From Mortierella sp. BCC40632 (lineage: Eukaryota; Mortierellomycota; Mortierellomycetes; Mortierellales; Mortierellaceae): 64,000 nt of DNA. The stretch lies in NCBI GenBank assembly GCA_011634665.1, contig WAEK01000004.1, forward strand, positions 1,989,501 to 2,053,500, given 5' to 3'. Shown piece by piece: positions 9,751 through 20,276 of the stretch. Positions within the stretch are counted from its first letter, which is position 1. Every line of letters begins with the position of its first letter. The translations under genes and the position numbers were made by a program. Under the pieces are notes generated by a model. That model did not search any database, was not told where the DNA came from, and saw only the letters and a program-made list of their open reading frames with translations.

Positions 9751-12700
9751 ATGGCCTTGTCCTATCAAGTTGTCCCTGCTGAGAACACATCTCAGGATTG
9801 GCTTCATGAGTGTCAACAACACCGCAGGGGCCTCGATCCAACCGACAGTGGACAACGGAAACTGTCATCAAGAGTGGCGTTTGTTCACTCGCTTGGACTC
9901 CAGGCCCACGAAAACGCCACCATTGCTTTAAAAGGCCTGCGCGACAGAGGCCTGGTTGTGGAGACTACAGATACCAGTCTTGCATCTTCCCCGCTTGCAA
10001 CACATCTCGCTCTCTCCCTCAACAGCATATGCAATACACCATTCTCGCTCGAAATCTCTGGAGCTAACGACCCAGGGCCGATAAAGTTGCCTCTCCAGCC
10101 AAGAAGCCCTTTGCTAATCAGATTCCTTGCACAAACATTGAGCGTCAGCATTTACATTTTCTCCTCGCGGAAAAAACCAGACGTCTTTTTCACAAGCCGA
10201 GATAATGCATGTATTGCATTTTTTCACAACCTTGACTCTTTTCTCGGAGTAAGCGAATACTTGGTTTTGACGGATGCACAGAGACAGGAGTTCAACAACA
10301 TCCAACCTCGTCAACGCCCATCCATACCCTTCACTGGCACAACCAGTCGAGCGGTCTTTCGATCTTCGAAAAGACAGGCTGTCCGGTCGAACAAGAGAAA
10401 AGGAGATGACTTGGATGACAGTGAAGTAAAAAAGGCATTCAAAAAGTCATGGTAAGAATACCAGCCCTTTGAAGTAGCAAAACGATTGAGCCTGATGATC
10501 GATCTAAATCAATCATCATTTTTTTTTATTGAACTTGTAGTCTGGACTTTATGTCTGATCACATTGGCAACTGCAGATCCAAGGGATTCGACCAAGAGAA
10601 AACCAAGAAGACTCTGTACCGGCCAGAAAATGGGAGACGGCCATTAGGCATTCGAAAAAAGGCATTTGAAACCATCAGAGGGCAAGACGAAGCCTTCCGG
10701 GATTTGAGCGACGATGTGCTGAAGAGGAAACTCGGCACCGATGGTTCAACCTTGAGCTGGAACGAGACAATTGATTCCGATTTCGAAGAGCTGTGGATGA
10801 TATCGGAGGAACAAGATGGCGAGAACGAGGGCTGTGAGGACAGCGTGGACAAGTCTCTCGATCTCAGAGTTCTTCGGACATGTCCGGGAACCCTAAGACA
10901 AATACTTCGACCTGACATCGTCAACACTGAGGACGAGATCCAAATCTTGGATCTCCTTGAGCGTTATCAGAGCGACATGACAGTCCTCATCGACGAGCTT
11001 TCGTTACTGGCGATGAAAGTGGTACATCTGGTAAGTTAGATGCGAACGCTGAGGAAAGTAGCAACGATCAATATATTGAGCAATTATTAATGGCCTGAGC
11101 TCAACCGTAGATTGCAAGCGGCACTGTGTACAACAATATCCCAGGCCTCGGAGAGGCTCCCATCGCACCCTTCAACATACAGGCAGTCCTTCCTCCAGGG
11201 TTCGAAATACGAGACCAAACCGTATCACCAATTGTCCATGTGGCTCCACTTCCAACCAATCTTCAGGGCCACCTTGAAGGACAAAAGGATGATATTACGG
11301 GTCTGCTGTCATTCGAACATTTAATGCATCTGTACTCTCACATTATGTCCGCGCAACGCAAAATGAGCAGCAAACACACGGTATGGGATGCTCTGGAGAG
11401 AGAGATTAGACAGGAATCCGAGGTAGATTGTGGTTTTATCCCACCAGATGGATTGACGACAATATCCTTGCACATCTCGCAGTTTGCAACAAATGTTCAA
11501 AATCTATGGGAGGGCCCAACTTACGAAAAACTACTAGAGTACTTGCTTCGCGTACTTTTGCGTATTCACTTGGCGCCGAAACGGGAAAACACGGTCAAGG
11601 AGCTTTCAAGAGCAAGGTCTGCAGAGAAGAGAGATCACCCCAAAGAAAAGAAATCAATGACCCGATCTATTTGGCGATGGAAGGTGGCAGGCCTTTGCCA
11701 GGATTTGGAGCAGTGCGCGCGCAAAGGACAGGAAAATCGTATCCAACTGATCTTCAATAGGCTCATTTCATTCAAAGCAGAAGAGCCTCATAGAAAGGGT
11801 ATCAGGCCAATTGGTACACTGGAAGAACGTCTTGCTGGAGATCCTATGATCAGGTCAGAAAACGCGACAGATAATGAAGCAGAGCTTCAGCTGGACATGG
11901 ACCCTGATGGCATGGAGTTGGAAGATCTTGACATAGACGATTGGATTCCTGAGAACCTGGAACACGAGAACCCTGAAGGATATCAAGCAAAGGACGCATC
12001 CAGGGCTGTCCTTCGGTCGCTTCAGGCAGTACTCAAGACCTTGCTTGAATCTCCAGCGATTAAGCCATGGCACTATCGATCGCAACTATGTTAGAAACAG
12101 CGCATTTGTTGGTGTATCGTTCACCGACGAGCAATGCGACGTGGTAGCGAATCTTGCAAATATTTTGCGCCCATATGTCCCAAAACGACGACCAAACTCG
12201 GCAAAGACTGGACCAAAGACCTTCAAGTCACTCGGACATGCTGGGCTGAGGGCTCCCCTGGCGATAATTGCAAACGTAGTCCTCCGAGCAACAGGATATC
12301 CTGGGTTCACTCGCTCAATTGCCCCTGAAATTTCACCCTCGGCAACACACAGCCTCCTACTAAATGCCAGGGGGATTTACGACGTACTTTGTTCCAGCAG
12401 TCCAGACCACTACGATGTCAAGGATGCAGCGGATCAACCATTAACAAATGGGTCAAACAGCTCAAAGAACAAACGAGCACTGTTCGGAGCTTTTTTTTGA
12501 TGTTGACAAGATCGAACGTCTTTGCCATTCATATGGTCTCAAGTTTGGCGACTTTATTACTTTTGTGGACAGATACACAGTTCACATAACTGGCGAGGCT
12601 CTCCCCCCGGGACCTAGCGGAGGGAGTCGACCGCTCACCAGTCAACTTGAAGAGCGCAAGAAAACTCGCTCGGGTAAAGGAATATCGATGAACTGGAGTG

Positions 12701-14510
12701 AAGAGGCACTCAACCATGGATTTAATCATGAAGAGATCACCCATAAACTTCATGAAGTGAACGAAGCCATCACCAGATTCGAAAGCGAACTCAGGCCCCT
12801 TCAAAGCGAACTCACGGAGAAAGAGAACGCTCAATTCAATGCGAGCAGTTCTCATCGTCAAGTCACTAAGTCGAGGAACGCAACGAGAGTTTCAGGTCAA
12901 GTAACAACCCGGAAACAATCATACCAGATTCTTCAAGGAGCACGAAGAGACGTCCGAGCAGTGAGAGAGAAAGTTGTGCCATTGAGGGCTAATCTCAGAC
13001 GGATGCGTCAGGAAAGGTACTACTGGAATTACATGCTCAGAGCCTCAAGAGCTGATGGCACCAGAGAACGAGACAATCCAAAGCAGATGGAGATGACGAG
13101 ACCTACGATCTCGAACTACACTGTCGAGGATTCGACTGAACGACTTGATATTTCTGGTCTACCCAGAGATGGTATCGTCTTTGCTGGGACAGATCCTGGC
13201 GTTGTAAAGATGAGCGTGACATGTCCAGTAACCCTCCAGGAGATAGAGGCGCACATCAACCGATTTCACCTACTCCAGTGTAAGTAATTGAAGTGCGCAC
13301 GAAGGAGGTATCCATGGCCAGCAGTATTAAAGACATCCACCATACCGTTGTCTCATTTAACAGCTGAAGCAAACCCCGAGCAGGCTCCAGATCAGGGAGC
13401 GCCTAGCATTGTACAGCTACCCGAGGCGTACTCGATCACAGCGGCTCAAATTGATAACCTTTCAGGAACAAAAAAGATTGCAAGCAAAAGAGACCGCAGA
13501 CTAAAGCAAAAATCGAACCAAAATGTCAGGGATGCACTTGAAAACATCACGCAACAGGGCAGTCTTAAGCTGACACAGTCGATGGAAGAAATTGACGCTG
13601 CTTCCAAGGTGCGACGAGCTGCCAGGAAGGTTCTAAGCTCATTTGAGTCTTCTAAGACTCGATGCAAAGAACTCCGTTACCAACGCTTACGCACGAAAAG
13701 AGTATGGGCCAAGTTGGCTGCAGAAGAAAAAAGACATGTTCAGCGGCACGCCCGTTCAGTCAGTGAAAGAGCACCAAAGGAAACACCAGTTGCAGAAGAA
13801 ACGACGGAAAGCACACAGGATGTAGCCGTTGAGCCCAAATCATCTGGTAAGTGGAAAAAGTGATTGTCTATTGCCGCGTTGAGTCGACTGTATGATGATG
13901 GCTCTGACCAGTTGCCTTAGATGAATGGTGTAGGAAGTGTCAGCGTTATCACGTCGCTAATTGTACAGGGAAAAGCTTCGTTCACCGGAAAGCTTGCCCA
14001 AAGGACAAAGTCAGCCAGCCCATTCCAATTTTTCTGTATGGCAATGCAGGCACGGGCGTTGGCAGCCGCATCAAGGGTCACTCTCGACGAGGTGGCAAAA
14101 AAATACGGAATTTACATATGCGACATGGAGTAGTGGGAGTTCAGGATGAATATCGCAGTTCCCAGACGTGCCCTTTTTGCTTCAAGGAGGTGCAGTTAGC
14201 GCGCTCAAGGAGGATCGTGAAAGGCAAGGTCAAGATGATCAAAGTCCACGGAGCAGTTGAATGCACCAACCAAGCATGCGAATCGTACAAGTTGCACAGC
14301 ACAATCAAAGGTCGTGACCAAAATGAGGCAATGTGCATTGCTCTCGCTGGAGCCTCTCTACTGCTTTCCCCAGATCGGCATACAATGGATCCATTTAGCC
14401 GTCGATTTGTTCATATGAACACCAGTCTACAAACTGGGACAACTTGGTTCTCAACATCCAAGGCTTCACCAACCGGATGCGATGAGAACACCCGTGGGAC
14501 CACGGGCTAA
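9751..14510 (+). pseudogene. Fanzor-like RNA-guided nuclease gene, copy 2 (nearly intact)
   Basis: Five exons: 9751-10451, 10541-11030, 11111-13279, 13364-13846, 13921-14510. Apart from four extra bases near 12068 and one extra T in a T8 run at 12491-12498, the frame is open for about 1475 codons. Order: an unrecognised N-terminal region ending in a basic KRKGDD patch, a long conserved middle, RuvC-I GTDPGVVKM (Asp codon 13192-13194), a basic region resembling the Fanzor linker, an extra Cys/His cluster CRKC...HRKAC, GNAGTGVGS, DEYRSSQTC (Glu codon 14148-14150), a four-Cys zinc ribbon, and GRDQNEA (RuvC-III, Asp codon 14316-14318). In Fanzors the usual RuvC-II Glu is replaced and another Glu serves; GNA plus DEYRSS fits that. 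It is much longer than the 600-800 residues usual in the family. The frameshifts could be decay or sequence errors. Confidence 0.82.
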
Positions 14511-14522
14511 GGCTGCTAGTTT
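14440..14522 (+). ncRNA. Putative 3'-end guide-RNA scaffold of Fanzor copy 2
   Basis: The last codons form a hairpin CCCGTGG (14491-14497), loop GA, CCACGGG (14500-14506), followed by the stop and GGCTGCTAGTT, which resembles GGCTAGTT at the right ends of copies 1 and 3. Four of the seven stem pairs differ from those copies but pairing is kept. Upstream blocks CAACATC and GATGCGATG are also shared. Guide sequence would begin about 14523. Inference from the known architecture of TnpB/Fanzor RNAs. Confidence 0.45.
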
Positions 14523-15029
14523 TTATCTAAAAATCAACAACCGATGTTTTGTTGAAAAACTGCTTGCACAGCAATAATTGCGTGGGAAGGGGGGAGCGAT
14601 ATGGTTTGGGATCGGTCCCTGGAAAGGGAGAAACGCCAGTTGTAAGTGATACAGCCTCTCCCCCTTCTATAAAGTAAGAGATAAAAAAGGAAAAAAAAAA
14701 AAGAAAGAAAGAGAGAAAGAAAGAAAGAAAAAAGGAAGAAAAAGAGACCCCCCCCCCTCTCCCTCTCCCAGAGAGAAAAGTGCTCACTTTAACCAATAGC
14801 TCATCGGGTAGAAGTCATCAATTAGGCAACAGCGAAAAGAAGGAGACCCGTTTTCCTGACAGGAATGTGCAATGACTGAGAAAGAGAGATGTATGCAACG
14901 CCCACTCAAAAATGAGATCGTGACTGTGTGTTTTTTCTTTTGTTTTCTATTTTGTACCTCGGTTCTTCCAAGCCCAATGGGAAAGCTGTTTACCTTCGTT
15001 GACATCATTCGCCTCAGTTAGATCACCCA
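14523..15029. other. Intergenic: Fanzor right flank and PPR-gene promoter
   Basis: No gene seen. Holds a purine-rich A/G tract (about 14684-14746), a short C run and an AT-rich stretch before the PPR start codon. Confidence 0.6.
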
Positions 15030-15154
15030 ATGTCCCAACTGACAACCCTTTTCAGTAGAAGGGCTGCCATCGCCTCTAGGCCCTGCCAAAACTCGGCTCT
15101 CATATCCAGCTCTAGACATTGTTGGAGCCAAAGGCATTACTCTCGCAAGTAGGT

Positions 15155-15186
<32 letters not shown>

Positions 15187-17957
15187 GAGAGCTGAGCTCC
15201 TTCATCACCGTTTGAGCCTTCCCCCCCCCCAGAGCTTCCTTGTGATACCTAGTTACTTACCAGAGCTGCAACCCATTCTTGTACTTCAGGAGAAAGACAA
15301 ATCTCCAAGTCGCTACCGAGGAGCTGGAAAGGGATATCCGACAGCTTGAGCGGACCATTGTTGAACATGAACGGAAGCTTGGTGCCAGAAAGAGCGCCGA
15401 GGCATCTATACGAGAGTCCGAAGCTAGATCAGATGCCGCCAGAACCGTATACAGTGCCATCACTTCTCCTATCCCACAAGCGGGAGCACCATCTTCACAG
15501 GCGGCGTTGAAGGCGATCGGCACAAGACATGGCGCATATGCTCAGTCCTTTCTTCCTGAATCCTTTCTCCAGGACCTCAAATTGACATTCACGGATACGA
15601 GAGGATCACGGCAAAACAGAATCCAACAGATCCAATCCGAGATTCTTTCAGCACAGGGCACAGCACCCACTTTGACTTCAGCGGTCAGCGATCTGCAAGA
15701 CGAGAATAGCACACCTCAAGAGAATCGGTCACTCGAGATACCCTCACCAGCTGAAGCTACAACAGACACATTGACACTCGACTATGTTAAAGAGATCGGG
15801 ATTGAAAAGTGGAACCAGCTTATCTACGTTAACGCACTAGAGGGCAATTTCACAAACGCTGAAGAGACCATGAGGCTAATGGAAGAAGTCGGCATCGAAC
15901 CCAATCTGGAGACATTCGATTACCTCATGGAGGCTTATTATTTTGCAGGAAAGCTCACGAAGGCTCAAGGAGTCATCGAGACGATGTTAAAGAGTAAGCT
16001 TTCTGATACCATACTGAGATAGCGAAGAAAGGCCACAAACGGAGCCCGTCATGACTTACTTTTTTTTTTTTTTTTTTTACTTTTCTTGATGCTATTAGAC
16101 TCTCTTGTCCCTTCCATTTCATCTTTCAACTCGCTCCTAAAGATCCATGTGAAGCGACGTGATATCACAGGGGCATTCAGAGTCTTTGAGGCTTTGAAGG
16201 AACACCATAATCCCGACACAGAGGTCTTTACGACTCTTGTAAGAGGCTGTCTCCGAGCAGGAGAGTTTGATCTAGGATGGAAAGTGTTTGGCCAGATGCA
16301 AGTTAGCGGAGCACCACCTGTTGAGAATACCTACAGTCTGATGATCCATGCCTGTGCAAAAACAGATCAAGTGGAAAAAGCTCTCGACATCTTCCGGTCT
16401 TATCCTTCTCGAAACCTGCAGCCTACCGACATTACCTTCAATTGCTTGATTCACGCATGTGCAGTGCGACCAGAGTACTTTGTGACAGCATTCGCGCTTC
16501 TGAATGAGATGGAGACAGTCTATGGATTTGAGCCAGACATCCTGACCTACAACACCTTGCTGTTTGCCTGCTCCAAGAAACGCGATTTGACAACTGCCAG
16601 GAGAATCTTTCAAAAAGTGATCCAGCTCGACAGCGAGGGGATCTTGGAGCTGGATGCCGCGACCGTTACCAACTTTTTGTGGTGCATCACGGAATGGAAG
16701 GACCTGGATACTCATATCAAGGGCCACAAGCAGAAACTCTGGATGAAGGAGCAACAGCAGATAGAGTCTTCACCAAAACAGTCACCGCCTACCTTGGAGA
16801 CGACTGTGATAGACAAAAACATTGCACCTCGTCCTGAATACTTTACGCTCTCCAGCAAACCACCAAAGAACGAGACTGACGCTCTTGTTGAGGGTGAGGC
16901 CGTTTTCTCTTGGTTCCTCTCTCGTTCAGCTGAGAGGACGCCATATATAGAAGGCATTATAGAGACCAAGATGGAGGCGGATCAAACCCGGAACAGTGGA
17001 GAAGAGGTTTCTGAAAATGAGAGCTCTATCGTAGTGGCACAAAAGTTTGTCGATTATCTCCCAAGGATATCCCCAGTATCTCAAGTGAATACCCGACTCT
17101 TGAATGCATACCTAGGAATGATTGTTCGTCACCAGGATATTGAAAAGGCGAAGGAGATCTACAGAAATTATTATGACCATTTTGGTCGAAATCGCGACAG
17201 TTGGGCGTACTCCATCATGCTTGAATGGTGTTATACCTGGAAGGATATCCAACTCGGCGCAGAGGTCTTCCGGAACTGGCGGACTTGGCGTGAGAACACA
17301 GGCATGGTAACAGACAAAAAAACACGACAATCTGACTACAAATGCTACCGGCTAATGATTAACCTTCTTGCCAGGACCAATTATCTGGACGAGTCAATTG
17401 CTTTATTGGAAGAGCTCTCGATCGCAGCCACACCCACTAATACCCGCCTTCGTGCTGAGATCGCTTCTGCCACCAAACAAAAGGAGGCAGAAGACCTTTC
17501 TGAATCTTCCTCTTCCTCAGAATCCAGTACTGAGGATGAACTTTCTGAGAGCCTGGCTTTCCTCCAGCCCATCAAGGAAGAAGCCATCTTACCAATTTAT
17601 CCAAAGCTCAAGGATTTTGCGCTTGTCTATAACAAGACGTGGGAATTTGAGAATATTGCTGCGCGAAAGCTTGTTCTAAGGCTGTGTCACGGAAAGGTGG
17701 ACAATCTTTACCCTTCTTCAACAATTGCAGGACAGTCAACCAAGGAGGAAGGAGATGCAAGCGAAAAGACAAAATCCTCGTCTCTTGTGCCTAGCAGGGA
17801 CAAGGTCCGAGAGAGATATGAAAGGAGCCAACGAAAGACATCGATCAAGTGGAAGGGAGAACATCCACAAGAAAAAGGATTTTATATGAGCGACCGACGG
17901 TTCCGGGAACTAGATCGGGATACGGCGAGTCGGAACCAAGGCCGTCGACGATCATAG
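15030..17957 (+). CDS. Mitochondrial pentatricopeptide-repeat (PPR) protein, 893 aa
   Basis: Three exons: 15030-15148, 15290-15993 and 16099-17957 (2682 coding bases). The first exon gives an Arg/Ser-rich, acid-free N terminus (MSQLTTLFSRRAAIASRP...) ending in RHYSR, a typical mitochondrial presequence. A coiled-coil-like Glu/Arg segment follows (about residues 45-90). PPR helices appear from about residue 250, for example WNQLIYVNALEGNFTNAEE, TYSLMIHACAKTDQVEKAL and TYNTLLFACSKKRDLTTAR, with more near residues 590-720. A Ser/Glu-rich insert and a basic tail close the protein. PPR proteins bind organelle RNA and act in its processing or translation; the target cannot be told from sequence. 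The upstream exon was chosen because it joins in frame and supplies the targeting signal. Confidence 0.85.
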
Positions 17958-18273
17958 TCCTTTTTTTTCTTTTTCTTTTTTTGCCCAAAGTAAACCCTTA
18001 ATGAGATCTTAGCTTACTCCCCGAATGGCGAATGCCGAGTCCTCCGGTCCTCCCTGAGTCTGACTCTGAGGAGAAAGAGAAAGAGAGAAAGAGATAGAGA
18101 GGAGAGAGAGATAGAGATAGAGAGAGAGCACGAGTGCACAAACCTCTTCTTGAAAAGGCCGGACGGGTTCAAAATGGTCCTATCGGTCCTCTCATTCTCT
18201 TTTTTTTTCTTCTTCCGCTCTGTCTCTCTTTCTCTCTCTTTTTAATTGCATCAATCGCCTCACATTTCCTTCC
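17958..18273. other. Intergenic: PPR 3' end and PPAT promoter
   Basis: No gene. Contains a GA-rich tract (about 18065-18130) and a T/C-rich tract just before the next start codon. Confidence 0.6.
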
Positions 18274-19905
18274 ATGACGACAGATACCATTTCACCACAT
18301 GGGCTTTTGCTCGTGTACCTTCGCAGCTTTGATGCAGCTCTGGATGACACATTTCTTTCGATAAGGCGTGCCCTGGCTCTGGTCCAACAGCTGACCATCG
18401 TATTATCTTTTCCAAAGACACCGGCCGCAGCAGCAGCGGCAGAGGCAGAAACACCCTCTCATTCAGCCCTGGAGCAGGTTCCGCATGATTCTGGAATGAA
18501 CAACGAGGTCATCCAGGCCGTGAAGCGAGGAGAGTCGACGTTCCATAATGTACAAAGGGTCCTCTCAGCCCTGTATGTCTGTTTCACCAAGGAAGCCGTT
18601 GCCTTACAGAGACCCTTGGCCGAACTTGAAATTGTCTTTCAGGACTCTTGTGGATACACCATTGGCGCTGGTGTCGACGATGTGACCCCGTTCAGCATGT
18701 TTTTGGGAATGCCTCATGGTACGTATCTGGTACTAGGGGTTTTGATCCTTCCTCCTTACTCTCTTCTTCATGCTATATTCAAGAGGAACTTTTTGACCTC
18801 CCCCTCCCTTTTTTTTTTCTTTTACTTCATACTTTAGTGACCGACGCACTTGAAAAGCTGAATGCCAGCCGGGCCGAGCATGGATACCTACGATTGCCCA
18901 TAGTGACACTCGATCAGTCGCCTGTAATTGAGCATGATTCTCATCTAGTAGACGCTCTTGACTCGACAGTACCGTATTCGCTCGTCCGCGAAGGCGAGTA
19001 TAGAGACATTGCTCTGGGAGGCACCTTTGACCACTTGCATGCTGGCCATAAGATCCTTCTCTCCATGACTGCTTGGATCACTAGTCATCGAGTTGTCTGT
19101 GGTGTAACGGGTAATCGGATCTTTTGTCTTTTTTACTACTCTCTTTGCAATAGGCTGTGGAGATGACACCTTCCCATAAAAAAAAAAAGAAAAAAGAAAA
19201 AAAGAAAGGGTCTTTGCTAATCAGTAGAGGAGGTATTTGGTGATCTGGTCTTTAGATGATTCCATGCTTGGAACCAAGAAATTCAAAGAGTACATGGAGT
19301 CATTGGATTATCGCATCCGAGCTGTTGAACGCTTCCTCCGCACCTTTAAGCGTGGACTCATCTACGAGGTAAACATCAGAGAGCTAAAGTGTTGTTGCTG
19401 ATAGAGTGAAACCAGTGGAGGGTTAGATGGATCAAACGCTCATGATCTCTCTTCTCGTGTTTGTGTATGAATGTGTGTTTATGTGCTTTTCCTCTGCTAG
19501 GTTGTGCCTATCCACGACATCTACGGTCCAACCATTGTCGACGACGAATTAGAGGCCCTGATGGTCTCTAAAGAAACCATCAAGGGAGGAGCAGCAGGTA
19601 AAAAAAAAAAAAATAGGTCAACATTGGAGCCAGTACTTTGGTCTCGTCATTGTTAGGGAGTCTTTCCAAAACGATCCATTCTCCTTATTGGATAGGTCTA
19701 ACCGCAAGAGAGGTTGCCCAACTCTTTCTTTCTTTTCTTAGTGAATCAAGAGCGCAAAAACCGGGGCCTGAAGCCATTACAGATCGAGGTGATCAATGTC
19801 ATTTCCGCGAACGAGACAACGGTTGACGAAATTAGTCTCAAGATCAGCTCCACTTATATTCGGCAATACCTTTCCGAACAACCGAGGACGACAAAATCGT
19901 TATAA
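18274..19905 (+). CDS. CAB4: Phosphopantetheine adenylyltransferase (CoA synthesis), 363 aa
   Basis: Transfers AMP from ATP to 4'-phosphopantetheine, the fourth step of coenzyme A synthesis. Five exons: 18274-18718, 18838-19110, 19256-19368, 19501-19597 and 19742-19905 (1092 bases). The nucleotidyltransferase signature GGTFDHLHAGHKILL sits at about residue 209, with the HxGH-type nucleotide-binding motif. Later blocks HDIYGPTIVDDELEALMVS, RGLKPLQIEVINVI and KISSTYIRQYL are typical of the eukaryotic enzyme. The first 200 residues form the poorly conserved fungal N-terminal region. Intron 4 starts GTAAAAAAAAAAAAATAGG, an unusual A-rich donor context. Downstream of the stop, AATAAATAAG is a likely polyadenylation signal. 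The gene converges with the monooxygenase on the other strand. Confidence 0.92.
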
Positions 19906-20276
19906 ATAAATAAGTAAATAACTATTATCTTGCAACTTTTTTCATTCATTCTTCATACGCTTTTGTTCTCTTGCTCAAAGACACAACGATGAAGAAGAGG
20001 AGGAAGAAAGCATTTGGCTCCTTTCCCTTGTACAATGTCGGGTCCAAATGACGTAATTCCCATACCTTCCCTTTCTAAAGAGTCAAGGCGAGTCGTACTA
20101 CATTGAACAAGGTGACAGTAGCCGGAGGATTTTATTATATAATTCAAGTAAAATGGATGAAGGGGGGAAGAGAGAAGGAAAAGATAGAGGGAAGTAGGGA
20201 AAAGGGAAAGGTAAGGCAAGGAAAGGAAAGGAAAAGGGAAAAGAAAAAAAACAACAACAACATAAATGTAATGGGA
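19906..20276. other. Intergenic between convergent genes
   Basis: Shared 3' flank of the PPAT and monooxygenase genes. A/G-rich (20160-20250) with a short AAC repeat. No gene seen. Confidence 0.6.
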
